A DNA stretch of 43,157 bases from an uncultured Mucilaginibacter sp. (GCF_903893715.1 NZ_CAITNG010000152.1:1-43157), one strand, 5' to 3'. Positions 32,613 through 41,215 are shown, counted from the stretch's first letter. The notes: generated from the letters alone by a model not told the origin. Made by a program: numbers and translations.

Positions 32613-33614
32613 ATGACCGAAGTTAGACACAACTGGACCACCGAAGAAATTTCTGAAATATACTATAGCCCTTTATTAGACCTGGTTTATCGCGCGGCAA
32701 CCATACACCGCGAAAACAAAGATTATGCCGAGGTGCAAATCAGTTCGCTGATATCGATAAAGACCGGCGGCTGCCCTGAAGACTGTGCATATTGCCCGCA
32801 AGCCGCCCGTTACAACACAGGTGTTGACGTACATGCCATGATGCCCAAAGAAGTGGTAGTTGCGGCAGCGCAAAAAGCGAAGGCCGGTGGAGCATCGCGC
32901 CTGTGCATGGGTGCCGCTTGGCGCGAAGTTCGCGATAACCGTGATTTCGACAAAGTGATTGATATGGTAAAGGCCGTTAACGAAATGGAGATGGAGGTTT
33001 GCTGTACCCTGGGTATGCTAACCGAAAGCCAGGCACAGCGTTTAGCTGATGCAGGTTTATATGCCTATAACCACAATTTGGATACATCGGAAGAAGATTA
33101 TAAACGCATTATCACTACCCGCAGTTATGATGAACGCTTGCAAACCCTGGAACACGTGCGCAAAGCGCATATCACCGTATGCAGTGGCGGTATCATTGGC
33201 TTAGGCGAAACGGATGCCGACCGCATATCGATGCTCAAAACCTTATCAAACCTGCCACAACACCCGGAATCGGTGCCCATCAACGCCTTGGTCCCTGTAA
33301 AGGGAACGCCTTTGGCGGATCAGCCCCGTGTTTCGATATGGGATATGGTGCGGATGATAGCGACGACTAAGATAGTTATGCCGAAATCGGTAGTACGCCT
33401 TTCTGCCGGCCGTACCGAAATGAGCACGGTTGAGCAGGCATTTTGCTTTATGGCGGGTGCCAACTCGATATTTGCCGGTGAGAAGCTGCTGACCACACCC
33501 AACCCAAGCTTTAGCGATGATATGGCCATGCTTGAACTGTTGGGCCTGAAACCAAGGGAAGCGTTTAAGAATGGCAGGCCGGGAAAGAAGTTGGAGGAAG
33601 TGGTAGCGTCTTAA
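32613..33614 (+). CDS. bioB: Biotin synthase
   Basis: A 333-residue radical SAM enzyme with Cys54, Cys58 and Cys61 in [10 protein letters not shown] binding the 4Fe-4S/SAM centre. Conserved residues for the auxiliary 2Fe-2S cluster are visible in [18 protein letters not shown] and RLSAGRTEM. It inserts sulfur into dethiobiotin in the last step of biotin synthesis. Length is normal. No other bio genes adjoin it, so it is unlinked from the rest of the pathway in this window. It is probably monocistronic, ending at the hairpin at 33776-33816. Confidence 0.96.
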   Translation: MTEVRHNWTTEEISEIYYSPLLDLVYRAATIHRENKDYAEVQISSLISIKTGGCPEDCAYCPQAARYNTGVDVHAMMPKEVVVAAAQKAKAGGASRLCMGAAWREVRDNRDFDKVIDMVKAVNEMEMEVCCTLGMLTESQAQRLADAGLYAYNHNLDTSEEDYKRIITTRSYDERLQTLEHVRKAHITVCSGGIIGLGETDADRISMLKTLSNLPQHPESVPINALVPVKGTPLADQPRVSIWDMVRMIATTKIVMPKSVVRLSAGRTEMSTVEQAFCFMAGANSIFAGEKLLTTPNPSFSDDMAMLELLGLKPREAFKNGRPGKKLEEVVAS

Positions 33615-33775
33615 GTAGAAAAAGGGGCGGCTTGAAATAATTTCAAGTACTTTTTTTCAAAACAAGAATTTACACCAAGCGAAAACGTTCAAATCACCAA
33701 TTCTATTGTGGATTTTTATAGATGTTGATAAGCTCTTGCTGAAGGGATAAAAGACCGATTTTTGAGCGCTGTGGC

Positions 33776-33816
33776 CTATAGTTATTAACAAAGGCTGTTA
33801 ATAACTATAGTTTTTG
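33776..33816 (+). terminator. AT-rich intrinsic terminator downstream of bioB
   Basis: CTATAGTTATTAACA (33776-33790) and TGTTAATAACTATAG (33796-33810) form a perfect 15-bp stem with a 5-base loop, followed by TTTTTG. It lies 161 bases past the bioB stop; nothing is seen between 33615 and 33775. Its right arm also matches an upstream repeat of the RNA promoter that follows. Confidence 0.7.
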
Positions 33817-33883
33817 TGTTAACAACCGGTTCATAAATCGAGTCGTTTTTTTCTTGACGGTAAGGATATAATCACTACCTTAG
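33797..33883 (+). promoter_or_regulatory. Promoter and upstream repeats of candidate RNA copy A
   Basis: TTG (33854-33856), 19 bases, then TACCTTAG (33876-33883), one mismatch from TAnnTTTG. Upstream, the 39 bases 33818-33856 align without gaps to the same region of copy B: GTTAACAACCGG, TCATAAA, AGTC and a run of seven T before CTTG. Two GTTAAYAA units start at 33797 and 33818, 21 bases apart, as in copy B. The predicted start is near 33890. Confidence 0.65.
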
Positions 33884-33889
33884 AATTAT

Positions 33890-34245
33890 CAAGAACGACG
33901 TACTTTAACAGCCTGGCAAGAAAATCAGAAATTGAATCGGGGGAGTCTTCGGACGAACTAAGGAGCAAAAGAAGATATTCAAAATCGAACAAGAAACAGG
34001 AGCCGTGAGGCCACCTACAAAAAATGAGATAGCCGATAAGGGCACTACGGAAACATTGCAGCACTCTATGGGGCAAAGCAGTGAAAGAAGGAGGCATGAT
34101 TGCCGGATCGCGAAGACCGAAAGGACAGAGCAGGATCGAATCTGGGTTAAGCACACAAAACTTGGTAACTTCCGGGGAGCTATGGCAAGCCGCGAAGAAG
34201 AAACGGAAGTTCAACTCGAAAGATGCGGCTTCCGTTTTCGTTTTT
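33890..34245 (+). ncRNA. Candidate structured RNA, copy A (unnamed family)
   Basis: A stretch of about 356 bases between bioB and ppc with no convincing gene, sharing promoter, 5' core and 3' end with the inverted copy at 41009-40650. The shared 5' part includes AAGAACGACGTACTT, CAGCCTGGCA and a 27-base core (33935-33961, one mismatch) containing GGGGGAGTCTTC and GACGAACTAA; GTC-TTCG-GAC inside it can form a tetraloop hairpin. The middle diverges and is purine-rich. The last 24 bases of the shared 3' block (34216-34239) differ by one base. I do not recognise it: the hallmark sequences of RNase P RNA, tmRNA and SRP RNA are absent. A repeat derived from a mobile element is the main alternative. 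Confidence 0.6.
34200..34245 (+). terminator. Intrinsic terminator of candidate RNA copy A
   Basis: AAACGGAAG (34201-34209) and CTTCCGTTT (34229-34237) pair around a 19-base loop holding CGAAAG, followed by TCGTTTTT. Copy B has the same loop length and the same 3' arm, with a G-U pair replacing an A-U pair in the stem. Confidence 0.8.
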
Positions 34246-34258
34246 AAGGGGTTTTGGC

Positions 34259-36847
34259 TTAAGCCAGATTTCGGCCAGCATTCACTATTCCGTATACAGT
34301 CCTCACAACCAGCTTGTTATATACCGCGTAGAACTTGTCGTCGGGTGGCAGGGTATTCAATTGCTGTAAGGCAAAATGTTGGAGTATTACCAATGGCAAT
34401 ACCACCTTCTCGCGTATGGCGATGGATTTGCGTTCTACCGGGTATTCCTGCATTAGCACGTCGCTGTCGGTTAACGACAGCAGCAACTCGCGGGTGAGTT
34501 CAAATTCGGCTTTTAACTTAGTCCAAAACACGCCAAAAGTTGGGTCGTTGACCAGATAAGCTGTAATGCGGAAGTCGGACTTCGACATCGACATCATACA
34601 GTTGTCAATCATGGTCTTAAAAAAGCCCGATACACGATACAGTTCCTTTAAGCCTTCCCAGCTTCCGGCATCCTTCATATGCTGTAAAGCGGTGCCCACA
34701 CCATAAAAACCGGGTATATTCTGTTTTAACTGGCTCCAGGAGGTTACAAAGCTGATGGCACGAAGGTCTTCGAGCTTCAATTCCGTGCCGGCGTTACGCT
34801 TAGTGGGGCGACTACTGATGTTGATGTTGGAGAGGAGCTTTAACGGGCTCATCTTTTCAAGGTATTGCAGAAACAAGGGATGCTCGCGCAATTCCATGAA
34901 GGCGCCATGGCTTATTTCGGCCATTTTAGAGATGAGGCTTTTGTGCGCGTCATCAATCAGGTCGTTGGTGTCAGGGTTTAAGGCTGATACAATGCCCGCA
35001 TTGATGAGTTGCTCCATATTGAAGCGGGCGGTATCCAACGAACCGTATTGCGAACTAACGGTTTGGCCTTGTACAGTCAGCTGGATATGGTCATTGGCAA
35101 TTTCTTTTCCCATCGACGAGTAAAAGCGGTGCGTTTTGCCGCCGCCACGTGCAGGCGGGCCACCGCGACCATCGAAAAATGCCAGGCTGATACCGTATTC
35201 CAGCGCTTTGGCAGTCAACTCGACCTTGGCTTTGTATATCGACCAATTGGCCATCAAATAGCCGCCGTCTTTGGTACTGTCCGAAAAGCCCAGCATAATA
35301 GTTTGCTTGTTTCTGCGCCTTTGCAGGTGTTCTTTGTAGAACGGATGAGTGTACAGGCGCTCCATTACTTTGGCAGCAACCGTGAGGTCGTTCACCGTCT
35401 CGAATAGGGGCATAAAATCAACGCTCAGCGTCTCTTTTTTCCATCCCGACCATAGGAAGAGGTTCATCAACTGCAAAATATCCGATGCTTGTTGGCAATT
35501 GCTGATGATAAAGCGCTGACATGCTTTTTCGCCGCTGGCCTGTTGTATCTCTTTCATCAGCCGAATGGTACCCAACGTATCTTTTACCATGCTATCGGCA
35601 TCATCCGATGGCTTAAAGTCGATTTCGGTAAACTGTATAGCTTTTAGCTTGTTTTCTTCATGAAGTGTAAAATAGCCTGGCTGGCCTAAGGTACCTTCGG
35701 GGTCTTTTTCAAAGCAATATTTATGCACGCTACGTAGTATACGGCTATCCTGCCTGATATCAAGCGTAGCAAAATAACAGCCAAATAACCTCACCTTACG
35801 TATTAAGCTGTCGACCAATTCAACAAATAAAGAATAGTTATCGTTAGTTAAAACCTCCTTTACCGTAAACAGGTGGCCTAAAATTTCGGCTTGCTGATTG
35901 GTAGGTTTAGGGTTATCATTATACGCGTTGTGGTAGAATACTTTTTCGAGCGCACTCATGGCTTGGTTCACTCCACGGAAAGTGATTCGTTTTTTTAACG
36001 TCCTGAACTCACGGTAATAGCATCTGAAAAGCGCTTTGCGCAAATGCGCCGCAACAGCCTCTGTACTTTGAACGGTTACATTCGGGTTGCCGTCCCTATC
36101 GCCGCCCGGCCAAAAACCAAGCTCAATAGTCTGGTGTCCGGCATCTTCAGGCAGGTCAAATTCTTCGTCCAAACTGGTTTGGATAGAACCCGCGGCATAG
36201 TAAAATATGTTCTCTAAAAACCAGGCAAGGCTAACGGCCTCGTCCACCGGCGTTGGCGACGTTTTATTGAAAAACGGCGTTTTGCCCAATTGCTGTAAAA
36301 GCAGGTTTACCGAGTTAATATCATCATGCTTCAAAGCCTCGCTAAGGTCGGTCATGATACCTAATACCGGACCCGGGTAGAACTGAGTAGGGTGGGCGGT
36401 CAATACCAATCGCAGCGAGAATTTTTGCAGCTTTTCGCTGATGCTGGCGCGCACCTGGTCGCGGGCGGTAGCTTGCTGTACCAACCCTTTAACCGTACCA
36501 CCATCTTCAGTATAGCCTAATTTACTAAAAGCAGCATCTTCAATTGAGTCGAACAATACCACCTGACGTTCAATATATTGTATGAAGCGGAACAAACGGT
36601 TCAAACGTTCTTCACGGTCTATATCGGGTACATACTTTTCAAAAAAGCCTCTTATTATCGCTACGGGCGAAAGTTCTTCAGCCGCACCTTGCTCGCAGTG
36701 CGAACTGAAAAAAGGCAACAATATACCGGTGTCTTTAACCTGATAAAAGGGCAGGGTCAAAAACAGACTGTTATACAACTCAAAACGGGTAACTACTTCC
36801 TGATTAAAGGCGGTTTCTTTTTGGCTGAGTTTTAAAACTGATGTCAT
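34259..36847 (-). CDS. ppc: Phosphoenolpyruvate carboxylase
   Basis: An 862-residue enzyme forming oxaloacetate from PEP and bicarbonate, an anaplerotic step. Motifs: VLTAHPTQ with His152 (equivalent to E. coli His138), GFWPGGDRDGNPNVT near 244-258, LGFSDSTKDGGYLMANWS near 519-536 and QGQTVSSQYG. The second catalytic motif, FHGRGG in E. coli (His579), reads FFDGRGGPPARGGG here, with Asp559 at the His position. The C-terminus ends VNAGRNLA instead of the common RNTG. This is therefore a divergent PEPC subgroup. It is a single gene, convergent with candidate RNA copy A and divergent from the FUSC gene. Confidence 0.92.
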   Translation of the reverse strand: MTSVLKLSQKETAFNQEVVTRFELYNSLFLTLPFYQVKDTGILLPFFSSHCEQGAAEELSPVAIIRGFFEKYVPDIDREERLNRLFRFIQYIERQVVLFDSIEDAAFSKLGYTEDGGTVKGLVQQATARDQVRASISEKLQKFSLRLVLTAHPTQFYPGPVLGIMTDLSEALKHDDINSVNLLLQQLGKTPFFNKTSPTPVDEAVSLAWFLENIFYYAAGSIQTSLDEEFDLPEDAGHQTIELGFWPGGDRDGNPNVTVQSTEAVAAHLRKALFRCYYREFRTLKKRITFRGVNQAMSALEKVFYHNAYNDNPKPTNQQAEILGHLFTVKEVLTNDNYSLFVELVDSLIRKVRLFGCYFATLDIRQDSRILRSVHKYCFEKDPEGTLGQPGYFTLHEENKLKAIQFTEIDFKPSDDADSMVKDTLGTIRLMKEIQQASGEKACQRFIISNCQQASDILQLMNLFLWSGWKKETLSVDFMPLFETVNDLTVAAKVMERLYTHPFYKEHLQRRRNKQTIMLGFSDSTKDGGYLMANWSIYKAKVELTAKALEYGISLAFFDGRGGPPARGGGKTHRFYSSMGKEIANDHIQLTVQGQTVSSQYGSLDTARFNMEQLINAGIVSALNPDTNDLIDDAHKSLISKMAEISHGAFMELREHPLFLQYLEKMSPLKLLSNINISSRPTKRNAGTELKLEDLRAISFVTSWSQLKQNIPGFYGVGTALQHMKDAGSWEGLKELYRVSGFFKTMIDNCMMSMSKSDFRITAYLVNDPTFGVFWTKLKAEFELTRELLLSLTDSDVLMQEYPVERKSIAIREKVVLPLVILQHFALQQLNTLPPDDKFYAVYNKLVVRTVYGIVNAGRNLA

Positions 36848-37046
36848 ATAGCTGATAGTAGTTTGACTGTAATCGGGTCTGTTTTTTGCACTTTTTGTAA
36901 CAAAGGCTGAAAATAGTTAAAACGATTGAAATTTTAATGCTTTATTTATAAATGCTACCAAATTAATATACTTTTTATCGATTTTACCATCAATTGATAT
37001 TTTTTTCGGGTACCTAAGATGTTATATCTTCGTACAATCATTACAT

Positions 37047-39185
37047 ATGAAAAAACAAGGGCGCAACATTCAGAACTTTTTTTACAGCCAATATTTTTCT
37101 GATGGCCTGCGCATAACCTTTGGCGTTTTATTGCCTTCGCTCGTTTTTGCCCGGTTTGGCCATTTAGAAACCGGCCTTACCCTCTCATTAGGTGCACTTT
37201 GCGTTAGCGGTTCAGACAACCCCGGGCCCGTTTATCACAAACGCAACGGCATGCTGGTGTGCAACCTGCTGATGTTTGTTGTGGCGATAGTTACAGGCTT
37301 CGCCCGGATGAACGTATTCACCTTGGGTACCGAAATCGTGACGTTCGCTTTCATCTTTTCGATGTTCACTGTTTATGGCAACAGGGCGGCATCAGTTGGC
37401 ACCGCCTGTTTGCTCATCATGATACTGATGATGGACAAAGCCCTTTTGCCAACGCAGGTGTTAGGTTACAGCGCAACCATTTTGGCCGGCGGGGTATGGT
37501 ATATGTTGCTGAGCATTGCTTTCTTCAGCATCAGGCCTTACCGCGCGGCACAACAGGCCCTTGGCGAAAACCTCATGGACGTCGCCAAATTCCTCCGGAT
37601 AAAAGCCGATTTTTACAGGCCCGGGGCAGATATCGACGAAAACTACCACAAGCTGATATCGCAGCAAATACACGTGAGCCAAAACCAGGATGCCGTGCGC
37701 GAACTTTTGTTCAAAAGCCGCATGATGGTCAAAGAATCTACCCATACCGGCCGCTTGCTCATCCTCGCTTTTGTCGACGAGGTTGACATGTTCGAGGCGA
37801 TGATGGCCACTCACTACGACTATCAAGCCTTGCATCAACGTTTCGAAAAAACAGGCATCCTCGAACAAATGGGCAAAGCTATTGAACATGTGGCCGATGA
37901 GTTGGACAATATCGCCTTCGCCATACAATCCAATACCCGTTACCTGCACCTAACCGATCTTAACCCTGAACTTGAGCGCCTCAAAACAAAAATTGATGCC
38001 ATTGCCGACGCCAATAAAGAGGTAAGTACCCTGGTGCTTAAAAAAATCCTCATCAACATCCGCAACCTTAACCAACAGGTTATCAATATCTACAACTACC
38101 ACGATTCCAAGTCGGTCGAACTGACAGATGCCAAAAACGATGTAGAGTATTCCCGCTTCGTCAACCATCAGGAGTACGACCCACAGATATATCTCGACAA
38201 CCTGTCGCTCAGTTCATCCATCTTTAAACACTCCATCAGGGTGGCCTTTGTTTGCCTCGTCGGCTTCATTGCCGCAAAAACCATCACACAAGGGCATCAC
38301 AGCTATTGGATATTGCTCACCATCATCGTTATCCTGAAACCCGGTTTCAGCCTTACCAAACAACGCAACTATCAACGCCTCATAGGTACCATCGGCGGTG
38401 GCGTATTGGGGCTCCTCACGCTCTATCTCGTAAAAGACAGCACCGCCTTGTTCATCATACTCACGGTGTGTATGGTAGGTGCGTACAGCTTTCAACGCGT
38501 AAACTATGTGGTTAGCGTCTTTTTGATGACACCCTATGTCCTCATCCTGTTCAGGTTTCTGGGCATTGGCAACGTGGTTGAAGAACGCATTCTGGATACC
38601 GCCGTCGGGTCGGCAGCCGCATTTATTTCCAGCTACTTTATTTTCCCCACTTGGGAGTTCGACCAAATTCGCAAAAATCTGAGCGACGTTTTGGTGGCCA
38701 ATATCAACTATCTGCTAAAAGTTGCCGAAACCCTGTCGGGTAAGAACATCAATACCACCGAATACAAACTGGCCCGTAAAGATATCTATGTAAAATCAGC
38801 CAACCTTTCGGCAGCTTTCGAGCGGATGACATCCGAACCCAAAAAACGCCAGCAACACCTTAAAGAATTGCACAAGTTCGTCGTGCTCAACCATATCCTC
38901 ACTTCTTATATCGGCACGGTGGCGTCTACGCTGTTAAACAAACCTGTCGACCACGTCCATCCCGAAAATGTAAAGCTCATCAAGCGGGCCATCAACATCC
39001 TGAACGAGACCGTAAAAAAGGTGCACAACGATATCCCCGAAATTCCCAAATTGGGCGCAATGCCGGTAACCGTCATCCCATCGCCCGAGGCCACCATGGA
39101 TTCGCACCTGCTAAAAGAACAACTCGGGTTCATCACGAAAGTGAGCGGCGATATCGCCAAGATAACCGACGCCATCTTGGTTTAA
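37047..39185 (+). CDS. FUSC-family (YccS/YhfK-like) inner-membrane protein
   Basis: A 712-residue protein with two blocks of about six membrane segments (about 20-165 and 395-535), each followed by a long helical cytoplasmic region. The second block contains ILLTIIVILKPGFSLTKQRNYQRLIGTIGGG, the typical FUSC signature (KPgfs.t..R...R..GT..G). Related proteins include the AaeB and ALMT-type exporters of aromatic acids and organic anions, and YccS of unknown function; the substrate here is unknown. It is divergent from ppc across 199 bases with no strong promoter match. It converges with phoH. Confidence 0.9.
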   Translation: MKKQGRNIQNFFYSQYFSDGLRITFGVLLPSLVFARFGHLETGLTLSLGALCVSGSDNPGPVYHKRNGMLVCNLLMFVVAIVTGFARMNVFTLGTEIVTFAFIFSMFTVYGNRAASVGTACLLIMILMMDKALLPTQVLGYSATILAGGVWYMLLSIAFFSIRPYRAAQQALGENLMDVAKFLRIKADFYRPGADIDENYHKLISQQIHVSQNQDAVRELLFKSRMMVKESTHTGRLLILAFVDEVDMFEAMMATHYDYQALHQRFEKTGILEQMGKAIEHVADELDNIAFAIQSNTRYLHLTDLNPELERLKTKIDAIADANKEVSTLVLKKILINIRNLNQQVINIYNYHDSKSVELTDAKNDVEYSRFVNHQEYDPQIYLDNLSLSSSIFKHSIRVAFVCLVGFIAAKTITQGHHSYWILLTIIVILKPGFSLTKQRNYQRLIGTIGGGVLGLLTLYLVKDSTALFIILTVCMVGAYSFQRVNYVVSVFLMTPYVLILFRFLGIGNVVEERILDTAVGSAAAFISSYFIFPTWEFDQIRKNLSDVLVANINYLLKVAETLSGKNINTTEYKLARKDIYVKSANLSAAFERMTSEPKKRQQHLKELHKFVVLNHILTSYIGTVASTLLNKPVDHVHPENVKLIKRAINILNETVKKVHNDIPEIPKLGAMPVTVIPSPEATMDSHLLKEQLGFITKVSGDIAKITDAILV

Positions 39186-39197
39186 GGCAGGTCACCC

Positions 39198-39235
39198 TTT
39201 CTTGATTCTCGGTTCTTGATTCCTGACTCTATCTA
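39198..39235 (-). repeat. GAATCAAGAACCGAGAATCAAG repeat
   Basis: The minus strand reads AGTCAGGAATCAAGAACCGA followed by GAATCAAGAA. It lies between the convergent FUSC and phoH genes and belongs to the family at 1622-1646, 11560-11596 and 30860-30881. Confidence 0.6.
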
Positions 39236-40576
39236 AAGCAACTCGGTAGCCAAATTGGCCAACTCACTGCGCTCACCTTTTTGCAGGGTGATGTGCGCAT
39301 AAAGCGGATGGCTCTTCGCTTTGTCTATCAGGTAGGAGAGGCCATTGCTTTCCGCGTCCAGGTAGGGCGTGTCTATCTGGTATATATCGCCGGTGAAAAC
39401 AAACTTGCTGTTCTCGCCTGCGCGCGATATGATGGTCTTTATCTCGTGCGGGGTCAAGTTCTGCGCCTCGTCTACAATAAAGAATATTTTTGTCAAAGTA
39501 CGTCCGCGGATAAAAGCCAGCGGTGCTATCGATATTTTATCGTTGGTAACCAGTTCATCTATCTTGCCCTGCATCTTCTCATCATCGCCAAACTGGTCCT
39601 TTATAAACTTCAGGTTATCCCAAATAGGGGCCATGTAAGGGTCAATCTTCGATTTTACATCGCCCGGTAAAAAGCCGATGTCTTTATTACTCAACGGCAC
39701 AATTGGCCGCGTTACATATATCTGCCTGAAGTTTTTGCGCTGCTCCAAAGCACTGGCCAATGCCAATAAAGTTTTGCCCGTTCCCGCGTTGCCCTGTATG
39801 CTCACCAGTTTAATATTAGGGTTCAGCAAAGCATGGATCGCGAAAGACTGCTCTATGTTCTTCGGACTGATATTGAACACCGGCTGCTCAACCACCTCTT
39901 CCAACTGCCTGCTCTGCCCGTTATAAAACGCCGGCAACGACTTGCGCTTGCCATGCAAAATATAAAAGTGGTTGTTCTGCAGTTCGCCGGGTAGCACATC
40001 GGCACTTAAAACACCATTTTTGGTAAACTCGGTCAGCAAGGTATCGGGCACCTTATTGATGATAGCCTTTCCCGTATACAGTTGCTCGAGGTTCTTTATC
40101 TTGCCCGTTTCGTAATCCTCAGCGTGCAGGTTCAAAGCTTTTGCCTTTAGCCGCAAACAGATATCTTTCGATACCAGGATAACCTTCTTGTCGGGGTTAT
40201 CGTGCTGTAAGCTCAACGCCGCGTTCAGTATTCGGTTGTCAACCTTGTCGCTGCCAAAAATATCCTCGGCATCGGTATCGGTTTTTTTGTCGAGCACTAC
40301 TTTAAAATGCCCCTTGTTGGCGCCTTCAAGCGGTAGCCAGTGGCTGATGAGGTTGTTTTTCGAAAACTCATCCATCAGCCTGATAAAGCCTCGCGCTTCA
40401 AAGTTACGGGTCTCGTTCCCGTTCTTCATGTTGTCCAGTTCCTCTAAAACCTGGATGGGGATGGCCACATCATGTTCCTGGAAGTTGCGGAATGCATCAT
40501 GGTCGTATAAAATGACCGATGTGTCCAATACAAATATTTTGCTCCTGCCGTTGGCTTTGCTTTTAACCTCTTTCAT
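39233..40576 (-). CDS. PIN-PhoH family protein (PhoH2-type RNase/ATPase)
   Basis: A 447-residue fusion of an N-terminal PIN nuclease domain (Asp18 in FVLDTSVIL, Glu45 in VLEELD, Asp113 in KVDNRIL, Asp138 in VSKDICLRLKA) and a C-terminal PhoH ATPase. The ATPase has Walker A GNAGTGKT at 262-269, Walker B in IFFIVDEAQN, then SKFVFTGDIYQID. Related PhoH2 proteins unwind and cleave RNA; others are implicated in rRNA maturation or quality control. All acidic PIN residues are present, so nuclease activity is plausible. No small antitoxin-like gene is upstream. Instead the leader region holds candidate RNA copy B on the same strand, ending about 74 bases before the start. Confidence 0.92.
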   Translation of the reverse strand: MKEVKSKANGRSKIFVLDTSVILYDHDAFRNFQEHDVAIPIQVLEELDNMKNGNETRNFEARGFIRLMDEFSKNNLISHWLPLEGANKGHFKVVLDKKTDTDAEDIFGSDKVDNRILNAALSLQHDNPDKKVILVSKDICLRLKAKALNLHAEDYETGKIKNLEQLYTGKAIINKVPDTLLTEFTKNGVLSADVLPGELQNNHFYILHGKRKSLPAFYNGQSRQLEEVVEQPVFNISPKNIEQSFAIHALLNPNIKLVSIQGNAGTGKTLLALASALEQRKNFRQIYVTRPIVPLSNKDIGFLPGDVKSKIDPYMAPIWDNLKFIKDQFGDDEKMQGKIDELVTNDKISIAPLAFIRGRTLTKIFFIVDEAQNLTPHEIKTIISRAGENSKFVFTGDIYQIDTPYLDAESNGLSYLIDKAKSHPLYAHITLQKGERSELANLATELL

Positions 40577-40649
40577 TACCGGGTTAAAAATAGAAAATTA
40601 GTTTCAAACTGCCCGAACAAAACATCATAACGGATGAGGAATGTGTATA

Positions 40650-40696
40650 AAAACAGAAAACGGAAGCCGCCTCTTTCGATTTGATCTCCCGTTTTC
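40650..40696 (-). terminator. Intrinsic terminator of candidate RNA copy B
   Basis: On the minus strand GAAAACGGGAG (40696-40686) pairs with CTTCCGTTTTC (40666-40656), an 11-bp stem including one G-U pair, with a 19-base loop holding CGAAAG, followed by TGTTTTTA. Confidence 0.82.
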
Positions 40697-41009
40697 CAAC
40701 CGCTGCTTTGCCGTAGCATCACAGTGGCATCAAGTTCTCCGTAGCTGACCATGACCCGGTGTTTCGCTGCCCTTGCGGACTTTGCCACCTGCGGCCTCTT
40801 ACCTGCAACACTTCGCCACCCCGAGGGGCTTTTGGAATGCTGCCTGTAACACCTTTGTCGGCACCGATCGTTTATTTGAGTTTCTTTCCTTTCGGATTTC
40901 TTTCGTTTTCGATGCGGCTTGATTCCCTTTCCTTCTTCTTTAGTTCGTCAGAAGACTCCCCCGATTTAAGTGCCGGTCATCTGCCAGGCTGCCAAGTACT
41001 TCGTTCTTG
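40650..41009 (-). ncRNA. Candidate structured RNA, copy B (unnamed family)
   Basis: The second, inverted copy of the element at 33890-34245, about 360 bases long and read toward phoH. Its 27-base core (40940-40966) differs from copy A at one base (GTCTTCT for GTCTTCG). AAGAACGAAGTACTT and CAGCCTGGCA precede it, and TCGAAAGAGGCGGC plus the terminator close it. The middle differs strongly from copy A in sequence but not in length. It could be a free RNA or, given its position, the leader of phoH; the terminator favours a free RNA. No supported gene lies on either strand here. Confidence 0.6.
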
Positions 41010-41015
41010 TTGATT

Positions 41016-41082
41016 TAAATGTAGGGTGATATTTGCGATTTCACAAGAAAAAAATGACTGTTTTTATAAACAGGTTATCAAC
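41016..41082 (-). promoter_or_regulatory. Promoter of candidate RNA copy B
   Basis: On the minus strand TTG (41046-41044), 20 bases, then TACATTTA (41023-41016), one mismatch from TAnnTTTG. The 39 bases ending at the TTG (41082-41044) align without gaps to the copy A promoter, including AGTC and a run of seven T. The predicted start is near 41009. Confidence 0.68.
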
Positions 41083-41111
41083 CGTATTTGCAGCTTTATC
41101 AACAGTATTTG
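41075..41111 (+). repeat. Two TTATCAACMGTATTTG direct repeats upstream of RNA copy B
   Basis: TTATCAACCGTATTTG (41075-41090) and TTATCAACAGTATTTG (41096-41111) differ at one base and start 21 bases apart, two helical turns. TTATCAACA is one base from the DnaA-box consensus TTATCCACA. The matching units upstream of copy A keep the 21-base spacing. A regulator-binding site is inferred. Confidence 0.65.
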
Positions 41112-41192
41112 TTTAAAATAATCTTCCATAATTTTATAAATAAGCAATTTATGTTCCGGTTAGTCCCGATATTAACATTTACCAAAATCCAC

Positions 41193-41215
41193 AACCGCTA
41201 CAAAAAATAGCGGTT
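41193..41215. other. 8-bp hairpin AACCGCTA/TAGCGGTT
   Basis: AACCGCTA (41193-41200) and TAGCGGTT (41208-41215) pair around CAAAAAA. It lies between the divergent RNA copy B and the barrel gene with no clear T run on either side. The role is unknown. Nothing else but the repeat at 41312 is seen in 41112-41399. Confidence 0.35.

Noticed and set aside
33831..34214. Antisense frames in both RNA copies sharing an SSSEDSPD peptide
   Set aside because: The match covers only the conserved core. The frames diverge on both sides, and the promoter and terminator polarity support the opposite strand.
33890..34245. Identity as RNase P RNA, tmRNA, SRP RNA or 6S RNA
   Set aside because: The GAGGAAAGTCC element of RNase P RNA, the tRNA-like ends of tmRNA and the SRP tetraloop region are absent. 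The GTTCAACTC in the terminator loop resembles a T-loop but has no acceptor stem. 6S RNA is normally shorter and one long hairpin.
34081..34497. Long forward frame through candidate RNA copy A into the ppc 3' end
   Set aside because: No counterpart frame in copy B, it runs antisense across the end of ppc, and it crosses the terminator. The shared KxAASVF-like peptide comes from the conserved terminator bases.
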